Below the pieces are notes generated by a model. That model saw only the letters and a list, made by a program, of their open reading frames with translations. It made no database searches and was not told where the DNA came from. From Zelonia costaricensis (taxonomy: Eukaryota > Euglenozoa > Kinetoplastea > Trypanosomatida > Trypanosomatidae): a stretch of 64,000 nt of DNA. The stretch covers positions 52,049-116,048 of the forward strand of contig JASAOO010003546.1 of assembly GCA_030849075.1 (NCBI GenBank), written 5' to 3'. The translations under genes were made by a program, and so were the position numbers. Position 1 is the stretch's first letter. The number at the start of each line of letters is the position of its first letter. Shown in pieces: positions 1 to 8,791 of the stretch.

Positions 1-389
1 TGCCGGTCTTGCTTCCACTTGTCGTGCGACGTAGAGGCTCACGCGCTGCACGCCTTCCCTCGCCGAGTCACCCCGTGTGCGTCGCGGACCGAGGCTCTCA
101 CGTCAAAGCGGCGGATCAGCTGGCCGCACGCATCTTCCTCTTTCCCTCCCTCACCCCGCCCCGCTCCCTTCCCCTCCATCGTTGCCTTTTCTTGCTGACC
201 GCGTACGGCCCTCTCCGCAGAGAGTAACACGCACACACGCACACACACACACACCAGCGGAACGCGTTTTCCACGCGCTCGAGCCCCGCGTACCTCCCCG
301 CTCCTTCTTCGAGCCCGCGACTCACTCGCTTCTGTGCCAGAAGACCACTCTCTCTCTCTCAGCACGAGCGGCAGAAAAACAAACAGAGA
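1..389 (+). other. Upstream spacer and 5' UTR of the Sas10-like gene
   Basis: No coding region is supported here. The stretch holds a long C/T-rich tract (about 142-200), a candidate splice acceptor AG at 219-220, and an (AC)n run at about 232-255. The rest is probably the 5' UTR of the gene starting at 390. The 3' end of the preceding gene lies outside the window. Confidence 0.6.
142..220 (+). promoter_or_regulatory. Candidate trans-splice acceptor for the Sas10-like gene
   Basis: A pyrimidine-dominated stretch ends in ctctccgcag, with the AG at 219-220. In trypanosomatids the spliced leader is usually added at the first AG after such a tract. Use of this site would give a 5' UTR of about 170 nt. 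Confidence 0.55.
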
Positions 390-2069
390 ATGCCTCGCGG
401 TCAGAAGGGCGGAAAGAAGCGGTCACGCAAGGAGGCGGGCGACCACATCATCGAAGACCTCGACCTCGACGTCGACGACGCCGCCGTGCACGCCGACGAC
501 GACGATGTTGTGCACAACCGGCGGAGCCGCAAGGCCACCCGCGAGGACGGCGTCGGCGAGGAGGACATGTTCACGGTGCTGCCATCCGACGCGCACCGCC
601 TCGACGGCTACGGCGACGACGAGCACGGCGGCTTCCAGGAGGAGGAGGAGCTCGCGGTGGTGACGGAGAAGGGACTGCGGAAGCGAACCGCCGAGGAGGA
701 CTTCGACGTGGCCGGCGTCTCGATTGCGAACGTCTCGGCTCGCCGCGACGCCGCGGCGGCCGCTCGGAGGAGTGCACTGGACACGCTGGACGCGGCCCCA
801 GTGATCGAGGCTGTGGAGCGCGACTTTGCCGCCCTGACGACGTCGGAGCGCTTGGCCGTGCTCAAGAAGGAGTCGCCGGAGCTGATGAAGCTGCTGGAGG
901 ACCTGAAGACGTACATGGCCGAGGTCAAGGCGCTTGCCCAGCCGCTGCACGAGCTGCTCTATGAGCGCAAAGTCTCCGCCTCGGACAAGAACCTGGTCTC
1001 CTTCCTAGAAACCAAGGTGCAGCTGATGCTCAGCTACTGCATGCATGTCACCTTCTACCTGCTGCTCAAGTCGGAGGGGCGCAAGGTGGCCGGGCACCCG
1101 GTTATTGACCACCTCGTGGAGATCCGCGTCTACCTGGAGAAGATGTGGCCGCTAGAGGAGAAGCTGCAGTACTCGCTGAACCGCCTCCTCAGCGGCAAGT
1201 CGACGGCGGCCGCGCACCTGGGCGAGCTGCGCCCCCTGCAGTCGGGCGAGGGCGGCGTCTTCGAGGCGTCACGTGCGGCGCACAACACCGAAGCCCGCGA
1301 GCGCCGTCAGCAGCTGCGCCACGTGAAGGAGGCCGAGGAGCTGGAGCGCGAGGAGCAGGCAGCCATGACTCGCGTGCGCACCAAGAAGGCGTCGACGCTG
1401 AACAACAGCAACACCGTCAGCTCCGCCATCGCCCCTATCAGCTACCAGGAGGACGAGGACCAGTTCTTCGCCCGCCTCACCGGCGGCGCCGCCGCCGACG
1501 ACGACGACGAGGCGGACGGCGAGGCGGGGCTGTCGCTGATGGAGGTGCTGTGTCGCCGCCAGAAGAAGGCTGGCGACATGCTGGGCCGTCAGCGCGGTGC
1601 GAAGCGGACCGCCAAGGCAGCCGCGCGCGACTCGGACGACGACGGCGCGGCGTCGGGGGAGGAGGAGGAGGTGGGGGGCGGCGACTTCGATTTCGATGAC
1701 GGCGCCGACGACGACGTGGACGAGGGCGACGCGGACGGCGACTTCGAGGACGTCTGGGCGGAGGACCGGGCTCGCAGGGCGGCGGAGTCGTCGCGCAAGG
1801 CGGCCTCGGCGGCCGACGCGGCGGCCCGTCGCCCGGCGCAGGAGGAGGTGGACCGCCGCAAGGCTGGTAAAAAGATCGAGTCGCACCGCGGTCTCACCAA
1901 GGCCCGGCCGAAGGACCGCAAGAACCCGCGCGTGGCGCAGCGCCGCAAGTACGAGCGTGGCATACAGGTGCAGAAGAGCCAGTCGCGCAGCTTCCAGCCC
2001 GAGCCGGAGGGCGGCTTCGTCGGTGTGCGGGCGATGCGGCCAGGTGTGGTGCGCGGCACCAAGCTGTAA
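390..2069 (+). CDS. Sas10/Utp3/C1D family protein, SSU processome component
   Basis: The 559-residue protein is predicted to act in the nucleolus in 18S rRNA maturation, as Sas10/Utp3 does in the small-subunit processome. It starts with a basic lysine/arginine patch (residues 1-16), followed by acidic stretches. A helical Sas10/Utp3/C1D-type domain spans about residues 147-265 and includes the run PELMKLLEDLKTYMAEV. Aspartate/glutamate-rich segments follow at about 370-380 and 410-455. The highly basic C-terminal block (about 488-559), with HRGLTKARPKDRKNPRVAQR, is the Sas10 C-terminal signature and gives the firmest identification. The start is the first ATG after the AG at 219-220. The acidic centre plus basic tail is normal for nucleolar assembly factors. 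The related Lcp5/neuroguidin or C1D families are the main alternatives, but the C-terminal block favours Sas10. Confidence 0.87.
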   Translation: MPRGQKGGKKRSRKEAGDHIIEDLDLDVDDAAVHADDDDVVHNRRSRKATREDGVGEEDMFTVLPSDAHRLDGYGDDEHGGFQEEEELAVVTEKGLRKRTAEEDFDVAGVSIANVSARRDAAAAARRSALDTLDAAPVIEAVERDFAALTTSERLAVLKKESPELMKLLEDLKTYMAEVKALAQPLHELLYERKVSASDKNLVSFLETKVQLMLSYCMHVTFYLLLKSEGRKVAGHPVIDHLVEIRVYLEKMWPLEEKLQYSLNRLLSGKSTAAAHLGELRPLQSGEGGVFEASRAAHNTEARERRQQLRHVKEAEELEREEQAAMTRVRTKKASTLNNSNTVSSAIAPISYQEDEDQFFARLTGGAAADDDDEADGEAGLSLMEVLCRRQKKAGDMLGRQRGAKRTAKAAARDSDDDGAASGEEEEVGGGDFDFDDGADDDVDEGDADGDFEDVWAEDRARRAAESSRKAASAADAAARRPAQEEVDRRKAGKKIESHRGLTKARPKDRKNPRVAQRRKYERGIQVQKSQSRSFQPEPEGGFVGVRAMRPGVVRGTKL

Positions 2070-3824
2070 CACGCCAGCCTGCAGTTGTTGTTTTCCGCCT
2101 GCTCCTGCTCCTGCGGCCCGTGCTGTGGGTGTGCAGTGGCGCTGCTGCGCGAGAGGCCGGCTGGTCGCCTGCCTGCAGCAGACACGCGCGGCAGCGTGGC
2201 GTCCCTCCCCTCTTTCCCCGCCCGGCGCGCTGCCACGCGGGTTCACGCCACACCACGAGCAGGGCACAAGGGGGGGGGGAGCAGCAGGATCTGCCAGGAG
2301 TGCAGTCCGCTTCTGCTGCCGCTGCTGCTGCATTTGTTGTTTGTGCGTGCGTGGTTGCCACTTGCGTCTTCGCACCTCTTCGCTCTTTTCGCGTGCGTGT
2401 GTGCGTGCGTCAGCTTCGCCACCCACCCCGTGCCGTGTGACGTGGCCAGGCGACACCCACCCCGTCTCCTCGACCTGCCTCTCCCTCTTGCCCTTTTTCC
2501 CTATGCGATTAACACAGGCGACTAAAACTAAGGCATCTGGTGTCCCCCGTTGCTCCTCTCTCTTTCAGGAACGTCATCTACTCCACCGTGCGTGTGTGTG
2601 TGTGTCTTCCTACCTTGCTTGTGGCGTGGCGAGTGTCGTCACTGTTGTGATGCTCCGTGCCCCTCTCTCCCCCTCCAGTCTCGGTCTCGTGTGTCGCGCT
2701 GAACAGGCCGCCCATCATGAGGGTTGAGGGAGACGGCGGCGGGGATTCTTTTTTGGGCACCCTCGTGTGGATGTCGGCTGCGCATCCGAGGTGCGGGGTG
2801 CAGTAATCACTGGTTAAGCTTCACCCCCTTCGCACTGCGTAACTCACGCGTGTCCAGAAAACAACAACAGCAAAGGAGCCGACAAGACACCAAACACATG
2901 CGGCCTAAGTCGCGTGCTCTGCGCATGCTGCACAGAGGAGGGAGAACGGGGAGTATGCCTGCACGCCGGTAACACCGTCGTCCCCTCTCGAGGGACGATG
3001 CCGACGTCCTCGTGTGGCAACCACAACCGCGCCTTCTTTTTTTTTTGTACGCGTGGACGCCCCCCCTCTTTGTCTTGACTCTCGTTGCACCCCCCTCCCT
3101 CGATGCGCGAGATGCAAAACGGTGCACACCCCACAGCAGTGGTACGCCGCTGGCTTCTTCCTTTTTTTTTCTGGGCTTCCGTGATGGCATCCTGGCGTGC
3201 GCACGGACCGGTCTCCGCCCACTGAACCGACCTCCACCCCTCTTCCGCTCTCTTTTACCTGCGCCTCTTGTTCCGTGTTTTCCGTCATTCCTTGGCTGCG
3301 CGCTCGCACATACACACAAAACACCCCCCCCCTCACACACACACCCATGCACACCCACACATCTTACGTCTTGTTGCTTGAACACCTTCACGTGCAAAAC
3401 AAACGAACCACCGTAGCCTCGCACCCTCTCTTTCCTCCTGACAAGCACAGTGAGCAACAACTCCACTTTAGATCTCATCATCATCACCGCCACGGCCTTA
3501 CCCCACCGCGCCAGCTTGTCACTATTCAGCTTTTGTTTCTCTTCATTGCAGCACCCCACCATCCTCACCCCCACCCCCATCCCCGCTCCCTCAAATAACA
3601 AATCAACCACATAGAAGGCGACGCGATCACGGAGACTGGCAACGCGGTGGGTCACAAGCAGAGCCCCCCGCTTACCGCCTTCTGTTGGCCAAACACAAGC
3701 CCGGTCTAGCTCCGCGGCGGCACCCACACACACACACACAGACATTCTGCGGGAAGTTGAGAAGGAAAGGAATAACAGGATTATCGCCGAGCGAGTGACA
3801 CACGCACGCAACACTAGTGCGGCA
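2070..3824 (+). other. Intergenic spacer: 3' UTR of Sas10-like gene and 5' UTR of VMP1-like gene
   Basis: No gene is supported. The left part is mixed composition with a G run near 2271-2280. The right part is pyrimidine-rich with poly-T and poly-C tracts (about 3038-3047, 3161-3170 and 3324-3333), then CA-rich. Open frames here are low-complexity Cys/Val or Pro/Ser translations. A strong acceptor-like site lies at 3550-3551 and a short CA run at about 3725-3740. Confidence 0.6.
3527..3551 (+). promoter_or_regulatory. Candidate trans-splice acceptor for the VMP1-like gene
   Basis: A T-rich tract (ttttgtttctcttcattgca) is followed immediately by the AG at 3550-3551. It lies about 270 nt before the ATG at 3825. 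The match to the trypanosomatid polypyrimidine-AG pattern is good. Confidence 0.6.
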
Positions 3825-5594
3825 ATGTCAACCGGGGGCGGAGAGCTGGAGCGGGCCAAGGCCCTGCTGGCGCGGGAGCGGCGGAGCATCGGCCTGGTCC
3901 ATCAGCCGGTCCGCACCACGCTGCTGTTTCTCTCGTACAGTATCCAGGGTGCGGTGCACTACACGGAGGCAGCGCTCAGCCGGCCGATCGTGAAGGCGGT
4001 GCTGCTGCCGCTGGCCGTGACGCTGTGCCTCATGTCCTACTACGTCGTGCCGTCCCCGGCGGCGGCCGTGTTCGCCGCCGTGGACGCCGACCGGGACGGC
4101 CTCGTGACGGCGCAGGAGGTGGATGCGTACTACGCGGCGGTGCTGCCACGGTCGGTCCGCCGCACCCCTGCAGCGGGGCTCTTCGGCGACGGCGGCGCAG
4201 CCGCCAACGCGACGGAGTTCGCGGCGTGGTGGACATCGGGCGCGGCAGACGCACAGTGGTACCGCGCGGTCACGGGCCACGGCTGGTGGCGCGAGGTGGA
4301 GTACTGGCTGGCGGATGCTCTGTACTGGGTGGTGCTTGGCGTGCTCTCATCCATCGGCCTCGGCACCGGCATGCACTCGGGGCTGTTCTTCCTCTTCCCG
4401 CACATCTACCGCACCTGCGCGGCAATGCAGAGCTGCGGCAATGCGAAGTTCTGGACGTACCCAACCAACTTTTTCTACGGGCCGCGCGAGCGCCTTTTCG
4501 TCTGCCTGGCGCCGGACGCGGCGCCGGAGCTGGCGGCGAGCCGCATGTCGCTGCTGCAGTACCTCGTCAAGGTGGTGCCGGCGTGCATGTTGTGGGGCGC
4601 CGGCACGGCCATGGGTGAGGTGCCGCCGTACGCTCTGAGCTACGCGGCCGCCCTCCAGGGCCGCCACGAGGACGACCTGCAGGAGTCTGCTGCGGCGTAC
4701 GACATGATGTCGCTGGCGACGAACTGGACGCTGCAGAAGGTGCGCCGGTACGGGTTCTGGGCGATTTTGCTGCTCGCCGCGTGGCCGAACATGGCCTACG
4801 ACCTGTGCGGCATGGCGTGCGGCCAGTTCCTGATGCCCTTCTCCACGTTCTTCTCCGCCACCCTTATCGGCAAGGCTGTCATCAAGGTGAATCTTCAGGC
4901 CGTCTTCTTCATCGTGCTCTTCTCTGGCGACGTGATTGAGCAAATCATGCAGCGCATCGGCGCCAGCGCGGCCAGCGTGCTGCCGGCCTTCCTGCACGTC
5001 GACAGTGCAGTCGAGAAGGCGCTGGCGGCCGTCGTGCGGGCGCGTGAGAGCATCGCAAAGCGGGCCAGCAGCGGCGATCAGTTCGCTGCCGCTGCCGCCG
5101 GCGCTGTCGAGGACGCAGAGGCGGAGTCGGAGTCGATTCTGGTGTTGGCGATGCACTGGTTTGTGGTGGGCAGCGTCGTGTGGTTCGGCAAGTCCATCAT
5201 CGAGTCCTTTGCCCGCTCCGAACAGGAGCGCCGCGACGAGGACGCGCTCTTCGAGCTCGAGATGGCGCTGCGTCGGCGGCACACGAGTCCGGTTCCAGTG
5301 ACGCCGCGCGAGTTTCATGAGATGCTCGCCGCCGCCAAGGCGGAGGCGCAGAGCAGCCAGGGCGGCATCGCACATGCGGCGATGCAGTACAGCCGCCTCA
5401 GTCTTGCAGCGGCGGCCGCGCTCGTTGCGTGGGGGCTGTACGCCCGCCAGAGCAGCTTCGTCTCGCTAGGGTTGACGCTTCTTCTTCACCGCTACCTAGA
5501 TCAGCAGCTTGGCGCCAATGCGGCGACACGCACGGGCATGCGGCGCACCCTTCGCGTGGCCCTGCTCGCTTCTGTGGCCTACTTCTATGCCTGA
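3825..5594 (+). CDS. VMP1-like ER membrane protein (VTT/DedA superfamily) with an EF-hand
   Basis: This 589-residue protein matches vacuole membrane protein 1, an ER scramblase-like protein involved in autophagy, ER contacts and lipid distribution in animals, algae and amoebae. Diagnostic stretches are VLGVLSSIGLGTGMHSGLFF, the CMLWGAGTAMGEVPPY motif, GQFLMPFSTFFSATLIGKAV, and a later membrane segment followed by basic residues. An extra region lies between an early hydrophobic segment (about residues 54-75) and the GLGTG segment. It contains a canonical EF-hand loop, DADRDGLVTAQE, at residues 87-98, with acidic residues at positions 1, 3, 5 and 12 and glycine at 6. The C-terminus adds further hydrophobic segments beyond the usual VMP1 end. 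In-frame coding potential extends upstream to 3795, but the first ATG is 3825, preceded by a strong splice acceptor. Calcium binding is inferred from the loop only. Confidence 0.85.
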   Translation: MSTGGGELERAKALLARERRSIGLVHQPVRTTLLFLSYSIQGAVHYTEAALSRPIVKAVLLPLAVTLCLMSYYVVPSPAAAVFAAVDADRDGLVTAQEVDAYYAAVLPRSVRRTPAAGLFGDGGAAANATEFAAWWTSGAADAQWYRAVTGHGWWREVEYWLADALYWVVLGVLSSIGLGTGMHSGLFFLFPHIYRTCAAMQSCGNAKFWTYPTNFFYGPRERLFVCLAPDAAPELAASRMSLLQYLVKVVPACMLWGAGTAMGEVPPYALSYAAALQGRHEDDLQESAAAYDMMSLATNWTLQKVRRYGFWAILLLAAWPNMAYDLCGMACGQFLMPFSTFFSATLIGKAVIKVNLQAVFFIVLFSGDVIEQIMQRIGASAASVLPAFLHVDSAVEKALAAVVRARESIAKRASSGDQFAAAAAGAVEDAEAESESILVLAMHWFVVGSVVWFGKSIIESFARSEQERRDEDALFELEMALRRRHTSPVPVTPREFHEMLAAAKAEAQSSQGGIAHAAMQYSRLSLAAAAALVAWGLYARQSSFVSLGLTLLLHRYLDQQLGANAATRTGMRRTLRVALLASVAYFYA

Positions 5595-6831
5595 GGCGTT
5601 AAGGGACGTGGGGAGGGGGAAGGGGGGGCTGCACGTGCATCTTGTTGGCAGCGTTGATGGTGAGGCGAGTCGAGAGTCTGCGCCTGTTGGGGTGTGGCGC
5701 GTGCCTGGTGCACGACACTCTCGTGCGTGGGGAGGGTGAATGGGAGGCGCGGAGGAGGGGTGAGGGCGAGGCTGCGAGGCGGGGCTGGGGTTTGTGAGCG
5801 AGAAGGGGGACCGACGTTGGGAGAGAAGGGTGGAGGAGGGCGACTGGCGTTCGTGCGCTCGCCTGTTTCTCCCAGAGTCTCGCTGCGGTCTGCCTTCCGG
5901 CTTGCCCCCTCGTTGCGGCCTCTGTTGCGGTTTGTCTTTACGGAGCGTGTCGTGCCCGTCTCGAACACCCCCCCCTCCCCTCCCCTCCCCCCATACACGT
6001 ACACACGAACTCATACGGGCGGTTGTTCTGTGTATTTTGGTGCCTCCCGTCATCTTCTTTTTTTTCTCTTTTGTCGCCCCCGCCCCTTCAGCAACCTCAC
6101 CCGTGCCAGCTCCCACGTGAGCTACCTCGATGCCCCTCCCTCTTTTCCCCCACATCGTACCGCGCACCCCCTCCCCCTCTTTCTGCCCTTCCCGCCGTGC
6201 CAGCACGGGCCGCGCAGACGCCGTGCGCTCGCTTTCCTCTGTCTCGCTCGCCTCGCTTGTGCACGTCACACCCGGCGGCTCGAACAACACCAAGACCACA
6301 GAAAGCGGGGACAGCACGAAGATGGAGAGGGAAGGCGGTGGGGCTGACGTTGTGTTCAGCTTACCCAGCGCGTTGGCGTGGCGCACCCCTGACCTTTTCC
6401 CTTCGCCGCCGCCCCACCCCCCACTGTCCTCGGTCACGCCCTGCGTGGCTTGCTGTGTCTTTGAATCGGAGGAAATACCAGAAGGCGTACCCGCTGCGTG
6501 GCGCCCCGCGTCGGCGTCCTGCTGGCGTGGCGTTGAGTACTCCTCGCGCCGTCCTGCTGAGTCGCCTCTACGGTGCTGCGTGCTTCACTTGCACTTCCCA
6601 ACTTGCACAGATGTGCTTCGGATGTCGCGCAGCTTCTTCGTTCCCCTGCACGCAGCTCTTCTTCCCGTCACCTCGCTACGCCTCTCCCCTCGTGCTCGTT
6701 GACGAACCACCTTCACACTCATGGACACGTCTCTAGATTCCCACGGCGAGCTCGCACGTTGTCCGCTTCCGTCTCCCACGTGATCGACCCGCCGTCGCTT
6801 CCAGATTGCCACACGGTGCTTTGGCCTCGAC
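5595..6831 (+). other. Intergenic spacer between VMP1-like and OB-fold genes
   Basis: No gene is supported. The first 200 nt are purine/G-rich (3' UTR of the VMP1-like gene). From about 5940 the strand becomes C/T-rich with several T runs. Translations of open frames are Pro/Ser/Arg-rich and low complexity. Candidate acceptors near the next gene are AG at 6734-6735 and 6803-6804, neither with an outstanding tract. Confidence 0.55.
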
Positions 6832-7614
6832 ATGGACCCGCAAGCGGTGTTGGAGTCGCTCGCGACGGAGAAGGGCGTCGCCCTCACAAGGCTCGATGAG
6901 ATCAGCACCCGGTTTTCGCAGTCCGCCAAGGTGGCCTGCTGTGGTGGCCTCATGACGCGCCTCGTCACGGAGAGTGCGGCGGACTCGACGGTGCTGCTGC
7001 GCGATGGGAGCGGGTCCTGCTACTGCGCCCTGCACGGCGACATCACGCACCGCTACCCCGACGTCCTCACCACCGGCGCGCTGCTGCTCTTCACCGACGT
7101 CACCGTGCTCGTCGTGTCCTCGAAGGTGCCGCCGATGTTGATTGCGTGCCTGCAGAATCTTGCTGGACTCCTGCTGCCAGAGGAGGCGAGCAGCGCGGCC
7201 GCTGCTGCTGCTGTAGCTGTTGCCGCCGCCGGAGGCGGGGCACCTTTCCAGCGAAGTACGGGTGGTGCTGGCACATGCGCCGCTGCAGCTGCTGCCACGA
7301 CGTCCACGGTGGCGTACCCAGGCCTGGCCCCCGCCGGCGTCGACACGTGGCCGGTCGACCTCAGCGGCGCACGCCGACACGACCGTGACGAGACAGACAC
7401 CTTCAACCAGGGGGACAGCTACGCCGAGCCGAATGGCCTCGCTAACTCCCACGTTCGGCCGCCACCTGCGCGGGTGGGCGAGCATGGGGGTGAGGCGGCG
7501 GCCCCTGCCGACAAGCGCACGCGCACGGAGGGCGTGCGTGGTGCGCCTGCGCCGGTTGCGGAGGTGAACGACGAGGATGACGTAGACTGTCTCGAGCTTG
7601 CAGACGACTTGTGA
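6832..7614 (+). CDS. OB-fold protein resembling HROB (homologous recombination OB-fold, DUF4539)
   Basis: The 260-residue protein has a compact N-terminal region (about 28-120) with the pattern expected of an OB-fold: strand GGLMTRLV, then STVLLRDGSGSCYCALHGD, then GALLLFTDVTVLV. The order 'LxDgtG...gtvH...L..GavLlf.dv.v' resembles the DUF4539 domain of HROB/MCM8IP, which loads the MCM8-MCM9 helicase in recombinational repair in animals. The remainder is alanine/threonine/proline-rich and ends in an acidic tail, EDDVDCLELADDL. If the assignment holds, it would act in the nucleus in homologous recombination. The match is by eye, so the safe statement is an OB-fold-like, probably nucleic-acid-linked protein. 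Any other single-OB protein is the alternative. The ATG at 6832 is close behind possible acceptors at 6803-6804 and 6734-6735. Confidence 0.55.
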   Translation: MDPQAVLESLATEKGVALTRLDEISTRFSQSAKVACCGGLMTRLVTESAADSTVLLRDGSGSCYCALHGDITHRYPDVLTTGALLLFTDVTVLVVSSKVPPMLIACLQNLAGLLLPEEASSAAAAAAVAVAAAGGGAPFQRSTGGAGTCAAAAAATTSTVAYPGLAPAGVDTWPVDLSGARRHDRDETDTFNQGDSYAEPNGLANSHVRPPPARVGEHGGEAAAPADKRTRTEGVRGAPAPVAEVNDEDDVDCLELADDL

Positions 7615-8033
7615 GCACGACATCCGTGGAGCGGTCTACCACCACAACGGACGCCGCAACCGGAGGCGGAAGTGGAGGAGGGGCCTTGACAGGGAAGTGA
7701 AGTGTCAGTGGATGAGGAGGGCATAGTGCGTGCTGTGAAGCTCTCCCCGTTTCTCCCACTCCACCCACCCCCCGCTACTCCTTCAACCCCCCCCTCCCCG
7801 AACTGGACTCTCCTGCTACTGCTGCTGTTGTTCACGCGAACGCGGTGAAGACGGAAAAGGAAAAACAAACAAACAAACACCACAGCTGATACCCGTATCG
7901 GATGTACAGGGGGTAGTGGTGGAGTGGAGTACCATGAGCCTTCGCCGCTTCTTGGCGGTTTGGCGTGGCGCTGGCACACGGGCGGAGAAGCGTGGATGAA
8001 GAAGTCAAGTGGGGGTCCCTCGTCGTGGCGTAG

Positions 8034-8034
<1 letters not shown>

Positions 8035-8066
<32 letters not shown>
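8035..8066 (+). repeat. (CA)16 microsatellite
   Basis: An uninterrupted 32-nt CA dinucleotide run in the spacer before the BTB gene. Such runs are common in Leishmania spacers and are length-variable between strains. Confidence 0.95.
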
Positions 8067-8068
<2 letters not shown>

Positions 8069-8317
8069 GACTGACACACAGAAGGGTGCGCCTTTTGTGT
8101 TGATGCAAGGGAAGATGCTTCTTGCTGCCATTCCATGAGTGTTGTCTCTCGCATGTTACCGCTGTATGGCACACAAACACGTGCACGAATGCCCTCCCAT
8201 CCCCCCACTGCTTCCCCTTAACACCGATACACACCGTTGACACTTTCTCTGTTTCCCCTGCGGCTGCGGCAGTAGACTGAGGCGGGCGCTACCCTTGCTG
8301 CTCGCCCGTCTGTGCCC

Positions 8318-8365
8318 CCCGCTCCTCCACCTCCTCTCCCTCCCCCCCTCTCCGTGTCAATACAG
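8318..8365 (+). promoter_or_regulatory. Candidate trans-splice acceptor for the BTB gene
   Basis: A long, almost pure C/T tract is followed by gtgtcaatacag, with AG at 8364-8365. This would give a 5' UTR of about 427 nt before the ATG at 8792. Confidence 0.65.
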
Positions 8366-8791
8366 GAACGATAGGACAAGGCCACACCCACCCACGCCCA
8401 GACACCCACGCCTACACCTACACAAAACCACCTTTTACACACAAAGTCAGACACTAACTAAATACTACCAGGGCAACAAGCGCCACTCCGCATCCCACTG
8501 TCATCGCCGCACTTCCACCCTACCCCAAACAACCGCCGCCTTTTCCTGCCCCGCTGCGCATTTCGGCTCTCCCGACACAAGCAGCGGACTACAGCGTCGC
8601 TGGGGAACTCGCAGAGGTCGGCGTGACTGGGCTTGGCGGCTCGGCTGCTTGCAAGAACAAACTCGCCCGGTGCTCACGGGATTGGACGCAAGCACGGCCT
8701 GCTTTCCTCTCCCCATTCTCCGTTCACACGTCGCTCTGCGCTTCTCTTGCGCTCTTGCCTGGCTGCTCTTCGAGTTGAGCGTCCATCCGCG

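Larger units (their letters stand above)
7615..8791 (+). other. Intergenic spacer between OB-fold and BTB genes
   Basis: No gene is supported. It contains a perfect CA run (8035-8066), C/T-rich tracts around 7740-7800 and 8300-8360, and a strong acceptor at 8364-8365. Apparent reading frames owe their length to the dinucleotide repeat. Confidence 0.6.

Noticed and set aside
1269..2456. A 395-codon antisense frame over the Sas10-like gene and its 3' UTR
   Set aside because: It overlaps a confidently identified gene, and its translation is low-complexity His/Arg/Leu/Ala-rich sequence.
3795..3824. Ten extra N-terminal codons for the VMP1-like protein
   Set aside because: The codon at 3795 is GTG, not ATG, and the nearest in-frame ATG is 3825.
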